Below, one piece after another: positions 43,628 through 53,102 of a stretch of 64,000 nt of DNA. A program made the translations under genes and the position numbers. Below the pieces are notes generated by a model. The model was not told the origin of the DNA, made no database searches, and worked only from the letters and a program-made list of their open reading frames with translations. This stretch comes from Bacillota bacterium. GTDB lineage: Bacteria; Bacillota; Clostridia; Acetivibrionales; DTU013. The stretch lies in assembly GCA_023435745.1 (NCBI GenBank), contig JAEZMD010000016.1, positions 76,941 to 140,940 of the forward strand, read 5' to 3'. The stretch's first letter is position 1. Every line of letters starts with the position of its first letter.

Positions 43628-45763
43628 TCAACGAATCTGCATAGAAGATGAAACGCCGGTAAAATATTTGATAGCTTCCTCCGGCGGAAGAGGGGGGCCG
43701 AACAGGAAGCCCTGATACTCACTGCAGCCGAGAGTCTTCAGCAGCTCATACTGCGGCGTCTCCTCCACATATTCGGCGATAACCTTTATATTCATTGAGT
43801 TGCACAGATAAACCATTGAAGAGACAATATCCTGACAGTTTTTGTCCTTTAGGATGTCCCTTGTAATCGAACCGTCTATTTTTATTGTATCGATATTGCA
43901 ATGTCTTATATAGAGCAATGAAGTATAGCCCATTCCAAAATCATCCATCGCCAGCTTGATACCATGAGTTTTCAGCGTACTTATATTGAGCTTTGTTTCC
44001 GCATCAAGGTCCATGACGATGTTTTCTGTTATTTCAAGCTCAATGTCGCTTGCGCGAACACCGTACTCACTGATATACTGCTTGAGGGTATCAGCCAGAG
44101 TCGTATCCTGCATTTGTGTCGGCGAGATATTGATCGACATGCGTATCCCGTGCAATCCCTGCTTATTCCATTCGGCAAGCTGACGGCAGGCATTCCTGAT
44201 GACCCATCTGCCAAGATCATTCATACTGCCGGCCTCCTCGGCAATGGTGGTGACAACAAGCGGCGGAACGCGTCCGAATGTCTTATGCGACCATCTTAAA
44301 AGAGCTTCAAAACCTATAATTCCGTCCTCATCATCCATCAGCGGCTGATATTCCAGTGTGAATTCATTATTTTTTATAGCCTCTTCGATATCTTTCGCCA
44401 GCTTAATGGCCAAATAGCCCAGTGAATCATTTCTGCGCATCAGGGAGAGCTTTATACCATATTGCTTCTCGCCAATGAGCTGTATGAGCTTTTCATATGT
44501 CAGATTCAAATTTGTTTTGATCTGCTTTTCATGAAGCCTGACGAACGGCATATAAATTAGTGTTCCAACTACGATATCAAAAAGCTGCAGCAAGATTCCC
44601 TTTATACTGCCACAGGCCAGATATGCATTAATCAAAGGAGGCGCCTCCCAGATAACCTGAGTTGAAACACGAGGCACAAGACCCAGTGAAATTGCCAGAT
44701 AGGATATGAGCAGCATGACAACCGGAGTTAGTAAAAAAGGAACGAACATGATGGGGTTTAATATAATTGGCAAGCCGAAAATCACAATTTCATTGATATT
44801 GAATAAAGCCGGTAAAAAAGAAATTTTAGCGAGCCCTACGGTATTTGTTCTGCGCGACGTGATGAAAATCGCGATCAGCAGGCATAGCGTCGCTCCCGAA
44901 CCTCCGATCAGCGCAAATACATCAATGAACGTCTTTATCAGCGCATCCGCCTGCATAGTTTCAGAGGCAGAAACCAGCAGATTTGTCATATCCTCCGGAA
45001 GATTCGGCAGCAGTTCGTTAAATATGGGGATCAATGCCATATTTCCATGAATACCAAAAAACCACAAGACTTGCACCATCATTATCAGTATGATCAGCTC
45101 AAGGAACGAGTTTGTGGTCAGCTCAAACAATTTATAGATCGAACTATACAATATTTCACTGGCATTTCTAAAACCTGCCCTCACGATAACAAGTCCGATA
45201 GTATAGAAAAATAAGACGGTAATAAGCGCAGGGATAATTGCCAATATAACCTGTGGAATAACAGGGTCCGCATCCAGTCTTATGTAACCGAATCCTTTGC
45301 GCATATGTCTGTAGAAAAAAATAAACAGCTTTGTTGATAATATACTTGTCAGAATTGCAAGAAAAATCGCTTCATACCCCATTGAAAACGTCAAAACTTC
45401 ATCGGTGACTTCAAATGTCAAAGCAAAAAAACTCATCAAACTCACTACCGTTGGAATAACAGGGGTAATCGGGGCAATGTCCCCAATTGTTTCCGCGGAC
45501 AGCAGAGTATGGCTGATCGTAACCACAAGTGCAACTGCAATAATTGCGCCCGAGATGGCAATAATTCCGTCAAATACCTGGATCCAGCCCGTCCCGAATT
45601 TGTCGGTCATAAATTTCTGATAAGCCTGGATTGGAAGATTGGTCATATATTGAGCGAGAGAACTGATAATAATCAATGGAAATAAGAGCATCAGCCCTTT
45701 TCTGACCACATTTATATACTTACTGTTATGTACTATTCTTGAGATATCAACAATATTTCGCAC
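43628..45763 (-). CDS. PTS EIIC-type membrane domain fused to an EAL c-di-GMP phosphodiesterase
   Basis: 711 residues, GTG start 11 bases after AGGAG. Residues ~15-430 are a lactose/cellobiose-type PTS EIIC permease with ~10 helices (GLMLLFPLIIISSLAQYM, FFGIHGNMAL, FNINEIVIFGLPIILNP). Residues ~455-700 are an EAL domain with the catalytic set present: FEALLRWSH, INISPTQMQ, EITEN, MDDFGMGYTSL, IKIDGS, IAEYVEE and YQGFLFG. No EIIA or EIIB domain or gene is nearby, so it probably senses or binds a sugar at the membrane and adjusts PDE activity rather than importing sugar (inference). It lies after murE. Confidence 0.9.
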   Translation of the reverse strand: MRNIVDISRIVHNSKYINVVRKGLMLLFPLIIISSLAQYMTNLPIQAYQKFMTDKFGTGWIQVFDGIIAISGAIIAVALVVTISHTLLSAETIGDIAPITPVIPTVVSLMSFFALTFEVTDEVLTFSMGYEAIFLAILTSILSTKLFIFFYRHMRKGFGYIRLDADPVIPQVILAIIPALITVLFFYTIGLVIVRAGFRNASEILYSSIYKLFELTTNSFLELIILIMMVQVLWFFGIHGNMALIPIFNELLPNLPEDMTNLLVSASETMQADALIKTFIDVFALIGGSGATLCLLIAIFITSRRTNTVGLAKISFLPALFNINEIVIFGLPIILNPIMFVPFLLTPVVMLLISYLAISLGLVPRVSTQVIWEAPPLINAYLACGSIKGILLQLFDIVVGTLIYMPFVRLHEKQIKTNLNLTYEKLIQLIGEKQYGIKLSLMRRNDSLGYLAIKLAKDIEEAIKNNEFTLEYQPLMDDEDGIIGFEALLRWSHKTFGRVPPLVVTTIAEEAGSMNDLGRWVIRNACRQLAEWNKQGLHGIRMSINISPTQMQDTTLADTLKQYISEYGVRASDIELEITENIVMDLDAETKLNISTLKTHGIKLAMDDFGMGYTSLLYIRHCNIDTIKIDGSITRDILKDKNCQDIVSSMVYLCNSMNIKVIAEYVEETPQYELLKTLGCSEYQGFLFGPPLPPEEAIKYFTGVSSSMQIR

Positions 45764-45868
45764 AGTACGAATTACTCCTATATGTGTAATTACTTACTGT
45801 GTTATTCTACGTTTGTCAATAAATATCCTTTAAATAATCAACATATTTCGCCAATAAATATTATTTTT

Positions 45869-47389
45869 TTACATAATATGTCCTAATGCGTCTTCCAGCT
45901 CAGCAAGAAATCTGACTGTCAATTCCACATCGGACGGTACAGTAACATACTCCTTCCCGTATTTTTGACGGGTTTCTCCGCCTTTTCCGGTAATCAGTAT
46001 CACCGTGCCCGGATCTGATGACAAAATGGCCGCTTTGACGGCTTCTTCCCTGTCGTCGATCAATTCGCAGTTCTGATTATTCTCATGGACATACCGTGCA
46101 ATGTCTTCACTGATTTCCCTGACGTTCTCAACTCCGGGATCCTCTGCGGTGAGAAACACCTTGTCAGAATGCAGGCCGGCCAACAGCCCAAGATCCTTTC
46201 TCCGAAGGTATGCCTTGCCGCCTGGACATCCGAAAACGGTATAAATCTTCATGCCCGGGAACTCGGTTCTGACTGTTTCATAAAGCTTGGTGAAGCTTAA
46301 CTTATTGTGTGCATAATCTACGATGACAACCCTATCTCTGCTCTTATTTGCATAGATCTCCATCCTGCCGCTGGAACGGGCCTTCCGAAGGCCGGCGCGG
46401 ATATTATGCTCCGGTATCCTGAGCACATATGCCACAGCAATAGCGGCTAATGCGTTTTCCACATTGAAGAGTCCGGGCATTGTAAGAACAAACTCACTGT
46501 CAAACCTGTCGCATCTCACATGAAAATGCGTGTCAAACCCCACCTTTTTTATGTTGCTGCCAAATATCTCAGCCTCCTGCTTCGTCCCGAAGGTAAGTAC
46601 TTTTTCTGCATCCGCAGCCGCCTCTATGATTTTCGGAAGCCTGTCCGAATCCAGATTGATACAGGCCGTTTTACATTGCTTGAACAGTGTCAGCTTTGCG
46701 GTAAAATAGTCCTCCATATCACTATGTTCAATGGGACTGATATGGTCCTCGGAAATGTTGAGGAACACACCGGCATCGAATTCGACACCGTGCAGGCGGC
46801 CATACTTCAATGCCTGGCTGGAAGCCTCCATTACCATATACTGTATACCGCTGCTCACCGCGTTTGAGAAATGCATCTGAAGCTCCAGCGATTCAGGTGT
46901 TGTCAGGTGAGATTCCTCGCTGATTACACCGTCATATGTATTGATGGAGGAAATGATTCCGGCCTCAGGCTTGTCCCGTTCACGCAGGTATTCATCCAAT
47001 ATATACTTTACATAGTAGGCTGTGGTAGATTTACCCTTGGTACCGGTAATGCCAATCAATTTAAGCTTTTGTGCAGGATAGTTGTAGTAAGTGGCCGCTA
47101 TCAGCGCCAGCGCCTGTTTCACATCGCTTACAATAATACAGGGGATATTCCGGCTATATTCCTTCTCACTGATATATGCGATCGCGCCGTTCTGTGCGGC
47201 CGCTTCCAGATAGGCCTCCCTGAAACCGGCCCCTTTACATACAAACAATGTGTTCTGAGCTACTTTATTAGAATCATAGGCGACGTTGCCGACTACCTTT
47301 AGCCCGGTGTCACGGGTGCACTTGTGATATAGCAGCAGTTTCTTCTGCTGCAGCTTTTCCATATATTCTTCCAGTGCGTATCTTTCCAT
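45869..47389 (-). CDS. murE: MurE-type Mur ligase with altered amino-acid specificity motif
   Basis: 506 residues, three Mur-ligase domains: N-terminal DSNKVAQNTLFVCKGAGF, the ATP loop GITGTKGKSTTAYYV, substrate segments HLTTPESLELQ and MEASSQALKYGRL, and C-terminal VIVDYAHNKLSF and ITGKGGE. MurE adds the third amino acid to UDP-MurNAc-L-Ala-D-Glu. Enzymes that add meso-diaminopimelate carry DNPR at the position where this protein has EDPG (TAEDPGVENV), so its amino acid is unlikely to be DAP, or it is a secondary MurE paralog. GAGAGG precedes the ATG. The CapA-VanX fusion gene lies upstream. Confidence 0.85.
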   Translation of the reverse strand: MERYALEEYMEKLQQKKLLLYHKCTRDTGLKVVGNVAYDSNKVAQNTLFVCKGAGFREAYLEAAAQNGAIAYISEKEYSRNIPCIIVSDVKQALALIAATYYNYPAQKLKLIGITGTKGKSTTAYYVKYILDEYLRERDKPEAGIISSINTYDGVISEESHLTTPESLELQMHFSNAVSSGIQYMVMEASSQALKYGRLHGVEFDAGVFLNISEDHISPIEHSDMEDYFTAKLTLFKQCKTACINLDSDRLPKIIEAAADAEKVLTFGTKQEAEIFGSNIKKVGFDTHFHVRCDRFDSEFVLTMPGLFNVENALAAIAVAYVLRIPEHNIRAGLRKARSSGRMEIYANKSRDRVVIVDYAHNKLSFTKLYETVRTEFPGMKIYTVFGCPGGKAYLRRKDLGLLAGLHSDKVFLTAEDPGVENVREISEDIARYVHENNQNCELIDDREEAVKAAILSSDPGTVILITGKGGETRQKYGKEYVTVPSDVELTVRFLAELEDALGHIM

Positions 47390-47524
47390 CTTTGCCTCTC
47401 ATTCGCATACCTTATGAATTCAGGGCCGCTGCCCCCATCATGACTGCCGGTAAGGCTAACTCCCCATCAGGGTCATATTAACCTCAAACCGGGCTTTCCC
47501 AATTTTCACTCGACCATATCAATC

Positions 47525-49318
47525 TCAATCCGGGTAGCTGTCCACAGGCTTGTAGCTCTTGTATTCCGTATCGTCGAAATGCCACCATTCGTTTTGCAGT
47601 GGAATAAAGCCGACACTCTTCATGGCCTTTTCCAGTATCAGTGCATTTTGCTTCTGTTCCCCGGTGCATTTTTCATACGTCCTGTATGCCAGCTCCGACC
47701 CATTATCGAAGTCACTTGGCATATCAACCTCTCTGCCGTCCGGCGTAACAAGCGTACAGTCCACCGCAGCGCCTCTTGTATGGTTTGAATAGCCCTTCCT
47801 GGGATCCAGAAAAACAGCCTTTACAGGTGCGTTATCATATAGAAATTGCTGGTGTTCCTTGGCCCTGTACGCATCCCACACCTTGATCATATAGCCCTGC
47901 TTGAGCAGTATTTCATTTGCCTTTGCCAGCTTGTCGGCTGTTCCCTTCCTCAGATATGCAATATTTGATTTATACACGGGCTTGCCTGTAATATTGTCAC
48001 TTGTGGCATATCTCAGACCGATCACAATATCCTTTACTGCGGCGTCCAGTCTGACCATATCGGTCTTTGCCGCCATCGCAATCTTTTCCTCTTCAGTTAG
48101 GGTCGGCGTGAAGTTCAGCTTTTCGTAAACCCTATTACGCTGATCCCCTTTGGCAACCATCGGCTTATAATTATTCACCCCGACAGCCGATGAAACGGAG
48201 CATGGGATGATGTCCGGCTCTTCAATCGGCTGCAATACCCGATCGGAGTCAAATATAAAGGTCTGCTGAAAAATAGCTGTATCGTAATCGTCGGGCTTCT
48301 TTCTTCCACCAAAGCAGAAATTGCCCAGGCTGTAGGCTATGTATTTACCCTTGTACTTTTCTATGGACTGCAGCACATGCGGATGATGACCGATTACCAG
48401 ATCCGACCCTGCGTCGATAGCCAGATAAGCCAGCTCCTGCTGCAACGGTTCGTGCTTGTACTTGTATTCCTTCCCCCAGTGGAAGTTGACAATGACCAGG
48501 TCACATTCGCTCCGCAGCTTTTCGATCATCTCTTTTACCTCGGCCTTGAATACATTCATGTCCAGACCCTGTTCATATTCGCCAAGCTGGTTGAACCCGG
48601 CAAAACCTATCCTGATGCCTTTGACCTCTTTATATAAAACCTCCGTATAGCCAAAATACTCTATACCGGCATCTTTCAGTGCCTGCCGGGTAGCGTCGTA
48701 CCCTTTTTGTCCAAAATCGTATGTATGGTTGTTTGCCAGATTGGCTATTTCAACGCTGCCTGCCTTCAGAATGTTTGCGTATTCCGGCTTGCCATTGAAC
48801 CAGTAATTGTTGCCGTAATCGAATTTTTCGGCTTTTTGCGTTTCATTACTCAGCGTCGTTTCCAGATTAGCCACTGTCAGATCGTCCTGTTTCAGCAGAT
48901 CAGCCACACCGGAGAAAAACCAGGCGTAGTCGCCCTCTTTTTTATCAAACATATGATCGAAGGAATCGGTGTAATTGAACTGATGGTCCTGTCCCAGCGC
49001 CACATCTCCGAGGAAGCTTAGCTTTATCACTGCATTTTCCCGGACATAGGGGCTAACCGGTTCAGATGGCGTACTTCCTTCCTGCGTTGTTTCGACGCCC
49101 TTTGTATCGTCTTCCTGTGATGCTGCAGAGTTTTCCTCGGAACCCGTTCCGTCGGTTGCGCTTCCGGAAGCTGCCGTCCCCTCGTCTGAGGTTTGTGTCG
49201 TTTGCGGCGTATTCCGCACGAGCCCGTTTGGATTTGAGGCGTTTGCATATATGACAAATGCAACGGTTGCAATGACTGCGACTATAAACAACGATCTTGC
49301 AAAAACCTTGAAATTCAT
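47525..49318 (-). CDS. Fusion of CapA-type protein with VanX-like D-Ala-D-Ala dipeptidase
   Basis: About 597 residues; ATG 49318 lies 11 bases after GGAGG. An N-terminal membrane anchor (SLFIVAVIATVAFVIYA) and a Ser/Thr/Glu-rich linker (~28-80) lead to a CapA/PgsA metallophosphatase-like domain (~85-390: LSFLGDVALGQ, VANLETTLS, ANLANNHTYDFG, NFHWGKEY, IGHHPHVLQ). Residues ~410-590 are an M15D peptidase like VanX: GLRYATSDNITGKPVY, WDAYRAKEHQQF, SNHTRGAAVDCTLV (zinc His and Asp) and EWWHFDD (catalytic Glu, zinc His). Both parts should face outside. Neighbours are murE and a D,D-carboxypeptidase, so a role in wall peptide processing is likely. Confidence 0.88.
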   Translation of the reverse strand: MNFKVFARSLFIVAVIATVAFVIYANASNPNGLVRNTPQTTQTSDEGTAASGSATDGTGSEENSAASQEDDTKGVETTQEGSTPSEPVSPYVRENAVIKLSFLGDVALGQDHQFNYTDSFDHMFDKKEGDYAWFFSGVADLLKQDDLTVANLETTLSNETQKAEKFDYGNNYWFNGKPEYANILKAGSVEIANLANNHTYDFGQKGYDATRQALKDAGIEYFGYTEVLYKEVKGIRIGFAGFNQLGEYEQGLDMNVFKAEVKEMIEKLRSECDLVIVNFHWGKEYKYKHEPLQQELAYLAIDAGSDLVIGHHPHVLQSIEKYKGKYIAYSLGNFCFGGRKKPDDYDTAIFQQTFIFDSDRVLQPIEEPDIIPCSVSSAVGVNNYKPMVAKGDQRNRVYEKLNFTPTLTEEEKIAMAAKTDMVRLDAAVKDIVIGLRYATSDNITGKPVYKSNIAYLRKGTADKLAKANEILLKQGYMIKVWDAYRAKEHQQFLYDNAPVKAVFLDPRKGYSNHTRGAAVDCTLVTPDGREVDMPSDFDNGSELAYRTYEKCTGEQKQNALILEKAMKSVGFIPLQNEWWHFDDTEYKSYKPVDSYPD

Positions 49319-49513
49319 TAGTGAAATGTCCTCCCAACTATTCTTTAGTATGCTCTGCAAATGCATTGATTCATGTTGTAATCACGTTGTTATCACTTTG
49401 TTATAACATCAAACTACATCGTATATTGTACTATATTTGTTTCAACCGTGCATCTATTGTCCTGCAAATTGTTCCTTGATATTTACATTTATCTATCTGT
49501 CGCTCACTCAGAC

Positions 49514-49542
49514 TTGATGCCGTCTGTAAAAAGTGCTAAAAT
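49514..49542 (+). promoter_or_regulatory. Sigma-A type promoter of the D,D-carboxypeptidase gene
   Basis: TTGATG (49514), 17 bases, TAAAAT (49537). Confidence 0.55.
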
Positions 49543-49584
49543 ACAAAAAAGCAGGGCAATACTAATGATAATGTTGGAGTACCT

Positions 49585-50922
49585 ATGAAAAAAATTTTAA
49601 CCGCAATCATTTTTGTATTTGTACTGATGCTTCACCCGCTTTCCATCAACGCGCAATCTCTTGATATACCCGCAGATATTCCATATATTCTGATCGATTC
49701 CAAAACAGGCCGGGTTCTGGCAGGACAGAATACTGACCAGCGCGTTGGTCCCGCAAGCACAACAAAGGTATTGACAGCGATTGTCGCATTGGAAAACGGA
49801 GATTTACAACAGGAAATGAAAATTTCACAAAATGCCGTCTTTGATATTGGCAAGGGCGGTATGAATGTGGGGATCATGGCCGGCGAAGAGGGCCTCACAC
49901 TCGATCACATGCTGCACCTGCTGCTGATAAAATCCGCGAATGAAACTGCGAATATAATTGCGGAAAATTTGGCCCCTTCCCGCTCGGAATATATCGACAT
50001 GATGAATCAGAAGGCCAGGGAAATCGGGGCTGTCAACACGACCTTCGTCAATCCAAGCGGCAAGGATACGGAACCGGCGGATGAAGGTCATCTCACTACA
50101 CCTGCCGATATGGCGGCGATCGCCCGCTATGCTATGACGAACCCCAAGTTCAGGGAAATCGTATCTACGGAATACTATTCAGGTATGCCCGTCACCAATA
50201 AGCATGATGACTGGGGTATACTGCGCAATTCAAACCAATTTCTATGGTTTGATAATGCTTACCCTTATACATTGGATAATACGGAGCATAAATATTCGGT
50301 AACCGGCATAAAAACAGGCTATACAGCAAAGGCGGGCAACAACCTCGTTACCGCAGCCGTCGGTGAGGACGGCATGGAAATCATTGCCGTCGTCATGCAT
50401 GTAATGCAGCCAAATAAGGTTTATGGCTATTCTAAAGAACTGATGCGCTACGGTTTTGAGAATTATTCTCTTCAGACTCTGTCCGAGGCCGGTCAGAATA
50501 TGAAGACCACAGTAGTGGAAGGAGCGGCGGAAGGTGCGGAGCTTCTTGACCTGGTAACACAGACAGGCTTAAGCTGTGCAGTGAGTATCGGCTCCAAGGT
50601 TCAGAACATTGAAACAAAAATTAATGTAGACAGCAACATAATAGCACCGATCCAGAAAGGCGATATTTTGGGCTCTGTTGAATATCTGGAAAGCGGCGTT
50701 TCACTGGGGAAAGTGAACCTGGTTGCGGCAAATGCTGTGGCCGCAAAGCTTACTGCCCCATCCGCCGCCAACCTGATCCAGGAGGAGTCCGAGCGCAAAT
50801 ACTCCTATGTCCTGCTTTACATTTTGCTTTCACTGAGCTTCCTGGTCATTCTTAGAATGGTCGTTCGCGGAATATGCCGAAGAGTAAAGAGAAAAAAGAG
50901 TATGTACAGGTTTGAGAAATAG
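49585..50922 (+). CDS. dacF: D-alanyl-D-alanine carboxypeptidase (PBP5/DacF type)
   Basis: 445 residues. A signal peptide (ILTAIIFVFVLMLHPLSINA), then the S11 peptidase domain with all three motifs: STTK (SxxK), SAN (SxN) and KTG in TGIKTGYTAKAG. A PBP5 C-terminal beta domain follows (~285-395), then a C-terminal membrane helix (LLYILLSLSFLVILRMVV) with a basic tail, instead of an amphipathic anchor. It removes the terminal D-Ala from peptidoglycan stem peptides on the outer face of the membrane. A GGAG site precedes the ATG. It is divergent from the CapA-VanX gene. Confidence 0.93.
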   Translation: MKKILTAIIFVFVLMLHPLSINAQSLDIPADIPYILIDSKTGRVLAGQNTDQRVGPASTTKVLTAIVALENGDLQQEMKISQNAVFDIGKGGMNVGIMAGEEGLTLDHMLHLLLIKSANETANIIAENLAPSRSEYIDMMNQKAREIGAVNTTFVNPSGKDTEPADEGHLTTPADMAAIARYAMTNPKFREIVSTEYYSGMPVTNKHDDWGILRNSNQFLWFDNAYPYTLDNTEHKYSVTGIKTGYTAKAGNNLVTAAVGEDGMEIIAVVMHVMQPNKVYGYSKELMRYGFENYSLQTLSEAGQNMKTTVVEGAAEGAELLDLVTQTGLSCAVSIGSKVQNIETKINVDSNIIAPIQKGDILGSVEYLESGVSLGKVNLVAANAVAAKLTAPSAANLIQEESERKYSYVLLYILLSLSFLVILRMVVRGICRRVKRKKSMYRFEK

Positions 50923-50962
50923 GGGAAACAAAGCACTTCAACTCTACAGGTTATACTTGTCA

Positions 50963-50989
50963 AATTGTGCAAGTGCCTCTGGCACAATT
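50963..50989. other. Inverted repeat after dacF
   Basis: AATTGTGC, 11 bases, GCACAATT: a perfect 8-bp stem, 40 bp after the dacF stop, without a T-run. It may end or stabilise the dacF transcript. Confidence 0.4.
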
Positions 50990-51042
50990 CATCCCCCAGA
51001 AGCATCCTTTATCATTTTGTTGATCTCAGCAAAATTGTTGTC

Positions 51043-51181
51043 CGGCAAGTTACCGGCAAGTTAAATTTTATTTGCTAAACTCATGAAATCCTTAAAATCT
51101 CTTGATAAATCAGCATTTTGCAACTGTTGGCCTATCATTCAAATCAAAATTTGAAAATCTCGGCAAGTTACCAGCAAGTTA
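51043..51181. repeat. Duplicated CGGCAAGTTAC motif after the AlbA-type gene
   Basis: CGGCAAGTTACC(G/A)GCAAGTTAAA occurs near 51042 and 51159, each itself a double CGGCAAGTTA unit. The stretch lies directly after the stop of the minus-strand ATP-binding protein gene. It may be a decayed 3' extension of that gene; no intact frame remains. Confidence 0.6.
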
Positions 51182-51184
51182 AAC

Positions 51185-52633
51185 TTATGCCCATATCGGA
51201 ATGTATTTCATATATCTTGGAGCCGTCATTGGATCCAATGGTTTTATCATTTTAGCTTCAACTGCGTCTTTAATCAATCGCGACACAGATCCGGACGAGG
51301 ATTCTTTTAACCCAAAACGTTCTCTTAAAGAACTATTTGTTAATTGCTCTCCTTGAACTTGTTTTATACAGGAATGCAAATAACAAGCCCAAAGTCTGTC
51401 TTCATATTGAATGGCAGAAAAAGACACCTCCGAAAAAAGAGTTACTCTGGTACTTTCCTCGTATAAATCAATCTTTGGTGCAGGCAACTGCAGCAATTCA
51501 CAAGAAATAGCTATTTTGTCCCACCCCGTCCCCAATTCCTCACACATTCTCAGGCGACGCATAAGCGATGCCAATTTTTCATTCCTGGACTTAGGCGGAT
51601 TATCAATAATGCGCCTTATATCTACTAACGGTGTTCCCGGATTTGTAATTTCAATTCTATTATCAAATATTTCAATAAGAGGCGAAACACCCGAAACTGA
51701 AAAATCCTGATGAATCAATGCATTTGCCACAGCTTCCCTGATGGCCAAAATTGGATACGCAGTTTTCTTTTCTCGCAGAGCGCCTTTAATTATTTCTTCT
51801 GATGGGGTAAGTGCTTCAATATACTTTATTAAACCCTCGAAGCCAATAGCATATCCTTTATTGCCTATGTTTTCTTTTAGCATTTCGAGTCTATTGTTAC
51901 CTTTATATTGAACCACTCGAACTGCTTTCCGGGCAATGTTCGGGAACTCAGCAAGCCTTTTTGCAAAAAGAATGGCGCCTAAATTTGTAATGCTATATAA
52001 TCCGTTATCCTGCTTAACAGCAATGCCTTCTTCCAGCATGTAATGCATTACTCCGGCGTTGTTTGCAGGCTGGACTTCATCTTTATTTTCAAAGTAAACG
52101 GGATGGTCAATAAGCCATAATGCTTCATTTAGCTCTAAATCCTTTTTTGCAAACTGTTGTTCATATTTTATCGTGCGAAGCTTATCCCAGAGCTTTGCCT
52201 GCACAGCAGGATATTCAGTCAATTTCTTTGTATAACTCCCAATTCTTATATAGTCAACCTTTTCAAACATTACTGTTCTGTCAGCTGCACTATATATTAT
52301 AAGCACTCCAACCTGTTTATTACTCATATTTAGATTATGAAATTCAAAATCTGCGTTTTTACTGAGTAAACGCCTAAGCCAATTCCCCAGTTCCTCATTG
52401 CCTTTTTTCAATGTGCTTAAATCGTTGGTTGTACCTATAATTTCATGTGTTTCATTATCAATGCCCCAAATCATATAAGCGCAGCTCTTTTCTTTTAGGG
52501 CTGCGCCATTTGCGAGTGCGCTTATGTCCTTTCCAATCATTTCAGGCTCATAATTGTCATGCTTAAATTCAAGCCATTCCGTCTCATTGGGTATTTTTCT
52601 TAACTCATTTACCAAAATATCCAAATTCTCCAT
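51185..52633 (-). CDS. AlbA_2/Schlafen-type ATP-binding putative regulator
   Basis: 482 residues. The N-terminal ~130 residues fit the AlbA_2 nucleic-acid-binding domain (ETEWLEFKHD, GKDISALANGAAL, YMIWGIDNETHEIIGTTND). The middle is a HATPase_c_4-like domain (AIREAVANALIHQDFS, IEIFDNRIEITNPGTP, SLMRRLRMCEELGTGWDKI). The C-terminus is a winged-helix-like region (LTNSSLRERFGL, SVSRLIKDAVEAKMI). Such genes are common inside type I restriction loci and defence islands; a hsdR relic lies next to it. AGGAGA precedes the ATG. Its base composition is more AT-rich than the flanking wall genes, suggesting transfer. Confidence 0.82.
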   Translation of the reverse strand: MENLDILVNELRKIPNETEWLEFKHDNYEPEMIGKDISALANGAALKEKSCAYMIWGIDNETHEIIGTTNDLSTLKKGNEELGNWLRRLLSKNADFEFHNLNMSNKQVGVLIIYSAADRTVMFEKVDYIRIGSYTKKLTEYPAVQAKLWDKLRTIKYEQQFAKKDLELNEALWLIDHPVYFENKDEVQPANNAGVMHYMLEEGIAVKQDNGLYSITNLGAILFAKRLAEFPNIARKAVRVVQYKGNNRLEMLKENIGNKGYAIGFEGLIKYIEALTPSEEIIKGALREKKTAYPILAIREAVANALIHQDFSVSGVSPLIEIFDNRIEITNPGTPLVDIRRIIDNPPKSRNEKLASLMRRLRMCEELGTGWDKIAISCELLQLPAPKIDLYEESTRVTLFSEVSFSAIQYEDRLWACYLHSCIKQVQGEQLTNSSLRERFGLKESSSGSVSRLIKDAVEAKMIKPLDPMTAPRYMKYIPIWA

Positions 52634-52789
52634 CAGGCAATTCTCCTATAAAAAATTAGTACAGGTTGTTTATCCAATATAGACTCACTGGGGGTATTTA
52701 TGGGTAATTCAATATTACCTCGAATTCGAGACAATTATTTCATCGACTCATTTCTAAGAATTATACCAAAATATTCCTCCATTTGCAAT

Positions 52790-53102
52790 CCATCTTCTAT
52801 CTGGCAAGTTCTTTCGCCAGTTCCTTTAAATCGGAAATCAGCACATCGTCTATCTCAACATACTTCGCCATAGAATGCATAGCTTCAGGTAAGAAAATCT
52901 ATTTGGCACCAGTCGCTATTTGTACAAGAGCGCGAGGTTTATTGTCTGCGAATGATTTTTCAAGGTTTATAATTGCCTTAACCTGGCAATCGTGAAATCC
53001 TTTTGTGGAAAAGTCCGGAAAGGCCTTCATACTGTTGCGTAAAGTGTCTGTATCTTTCATCCACTCAAGTAGAGTTTCAGGCCAACCGAACACTGTATAC
53101 AT
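52790..53102 (-). pseudogene. Relic of type I restriction enzyme subunit HsdR
   Basis: The minus strand encodes FGWPETLLEWMKDTDTLRN, FPDFSTKGFHDCQVKAI and ALVQIATGAK. This is the HsdR segment entering the helicase Walker A motif (ATGAGKT in active enzymes), and here a stop follows directly after ATGAK. The same frame resumes as LPEAMHSMAKYVEIDDVLIS and LKELAKELAR before another stop, consistent with an internal deletion of most of a ~1000-residue protein. No hsdM or hsdS gene is present. Confidence 0.8.

Noticed and set aside
47484..47669. Short minus-strand frame at the end of the CapA-VanX gene
   Set aside because: Overlaps the VanX zinc-site coding sequence in another frame; composition is that of a shadow.
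47525..49318. Reading the VanX-like part as vancomycin resistance
   Set aside because: There is no VanH, VanA/B-type ligase or VanRS nearby, and the domain is predicted to be outside the membrane, not in the cytoplasm where VanX acts.
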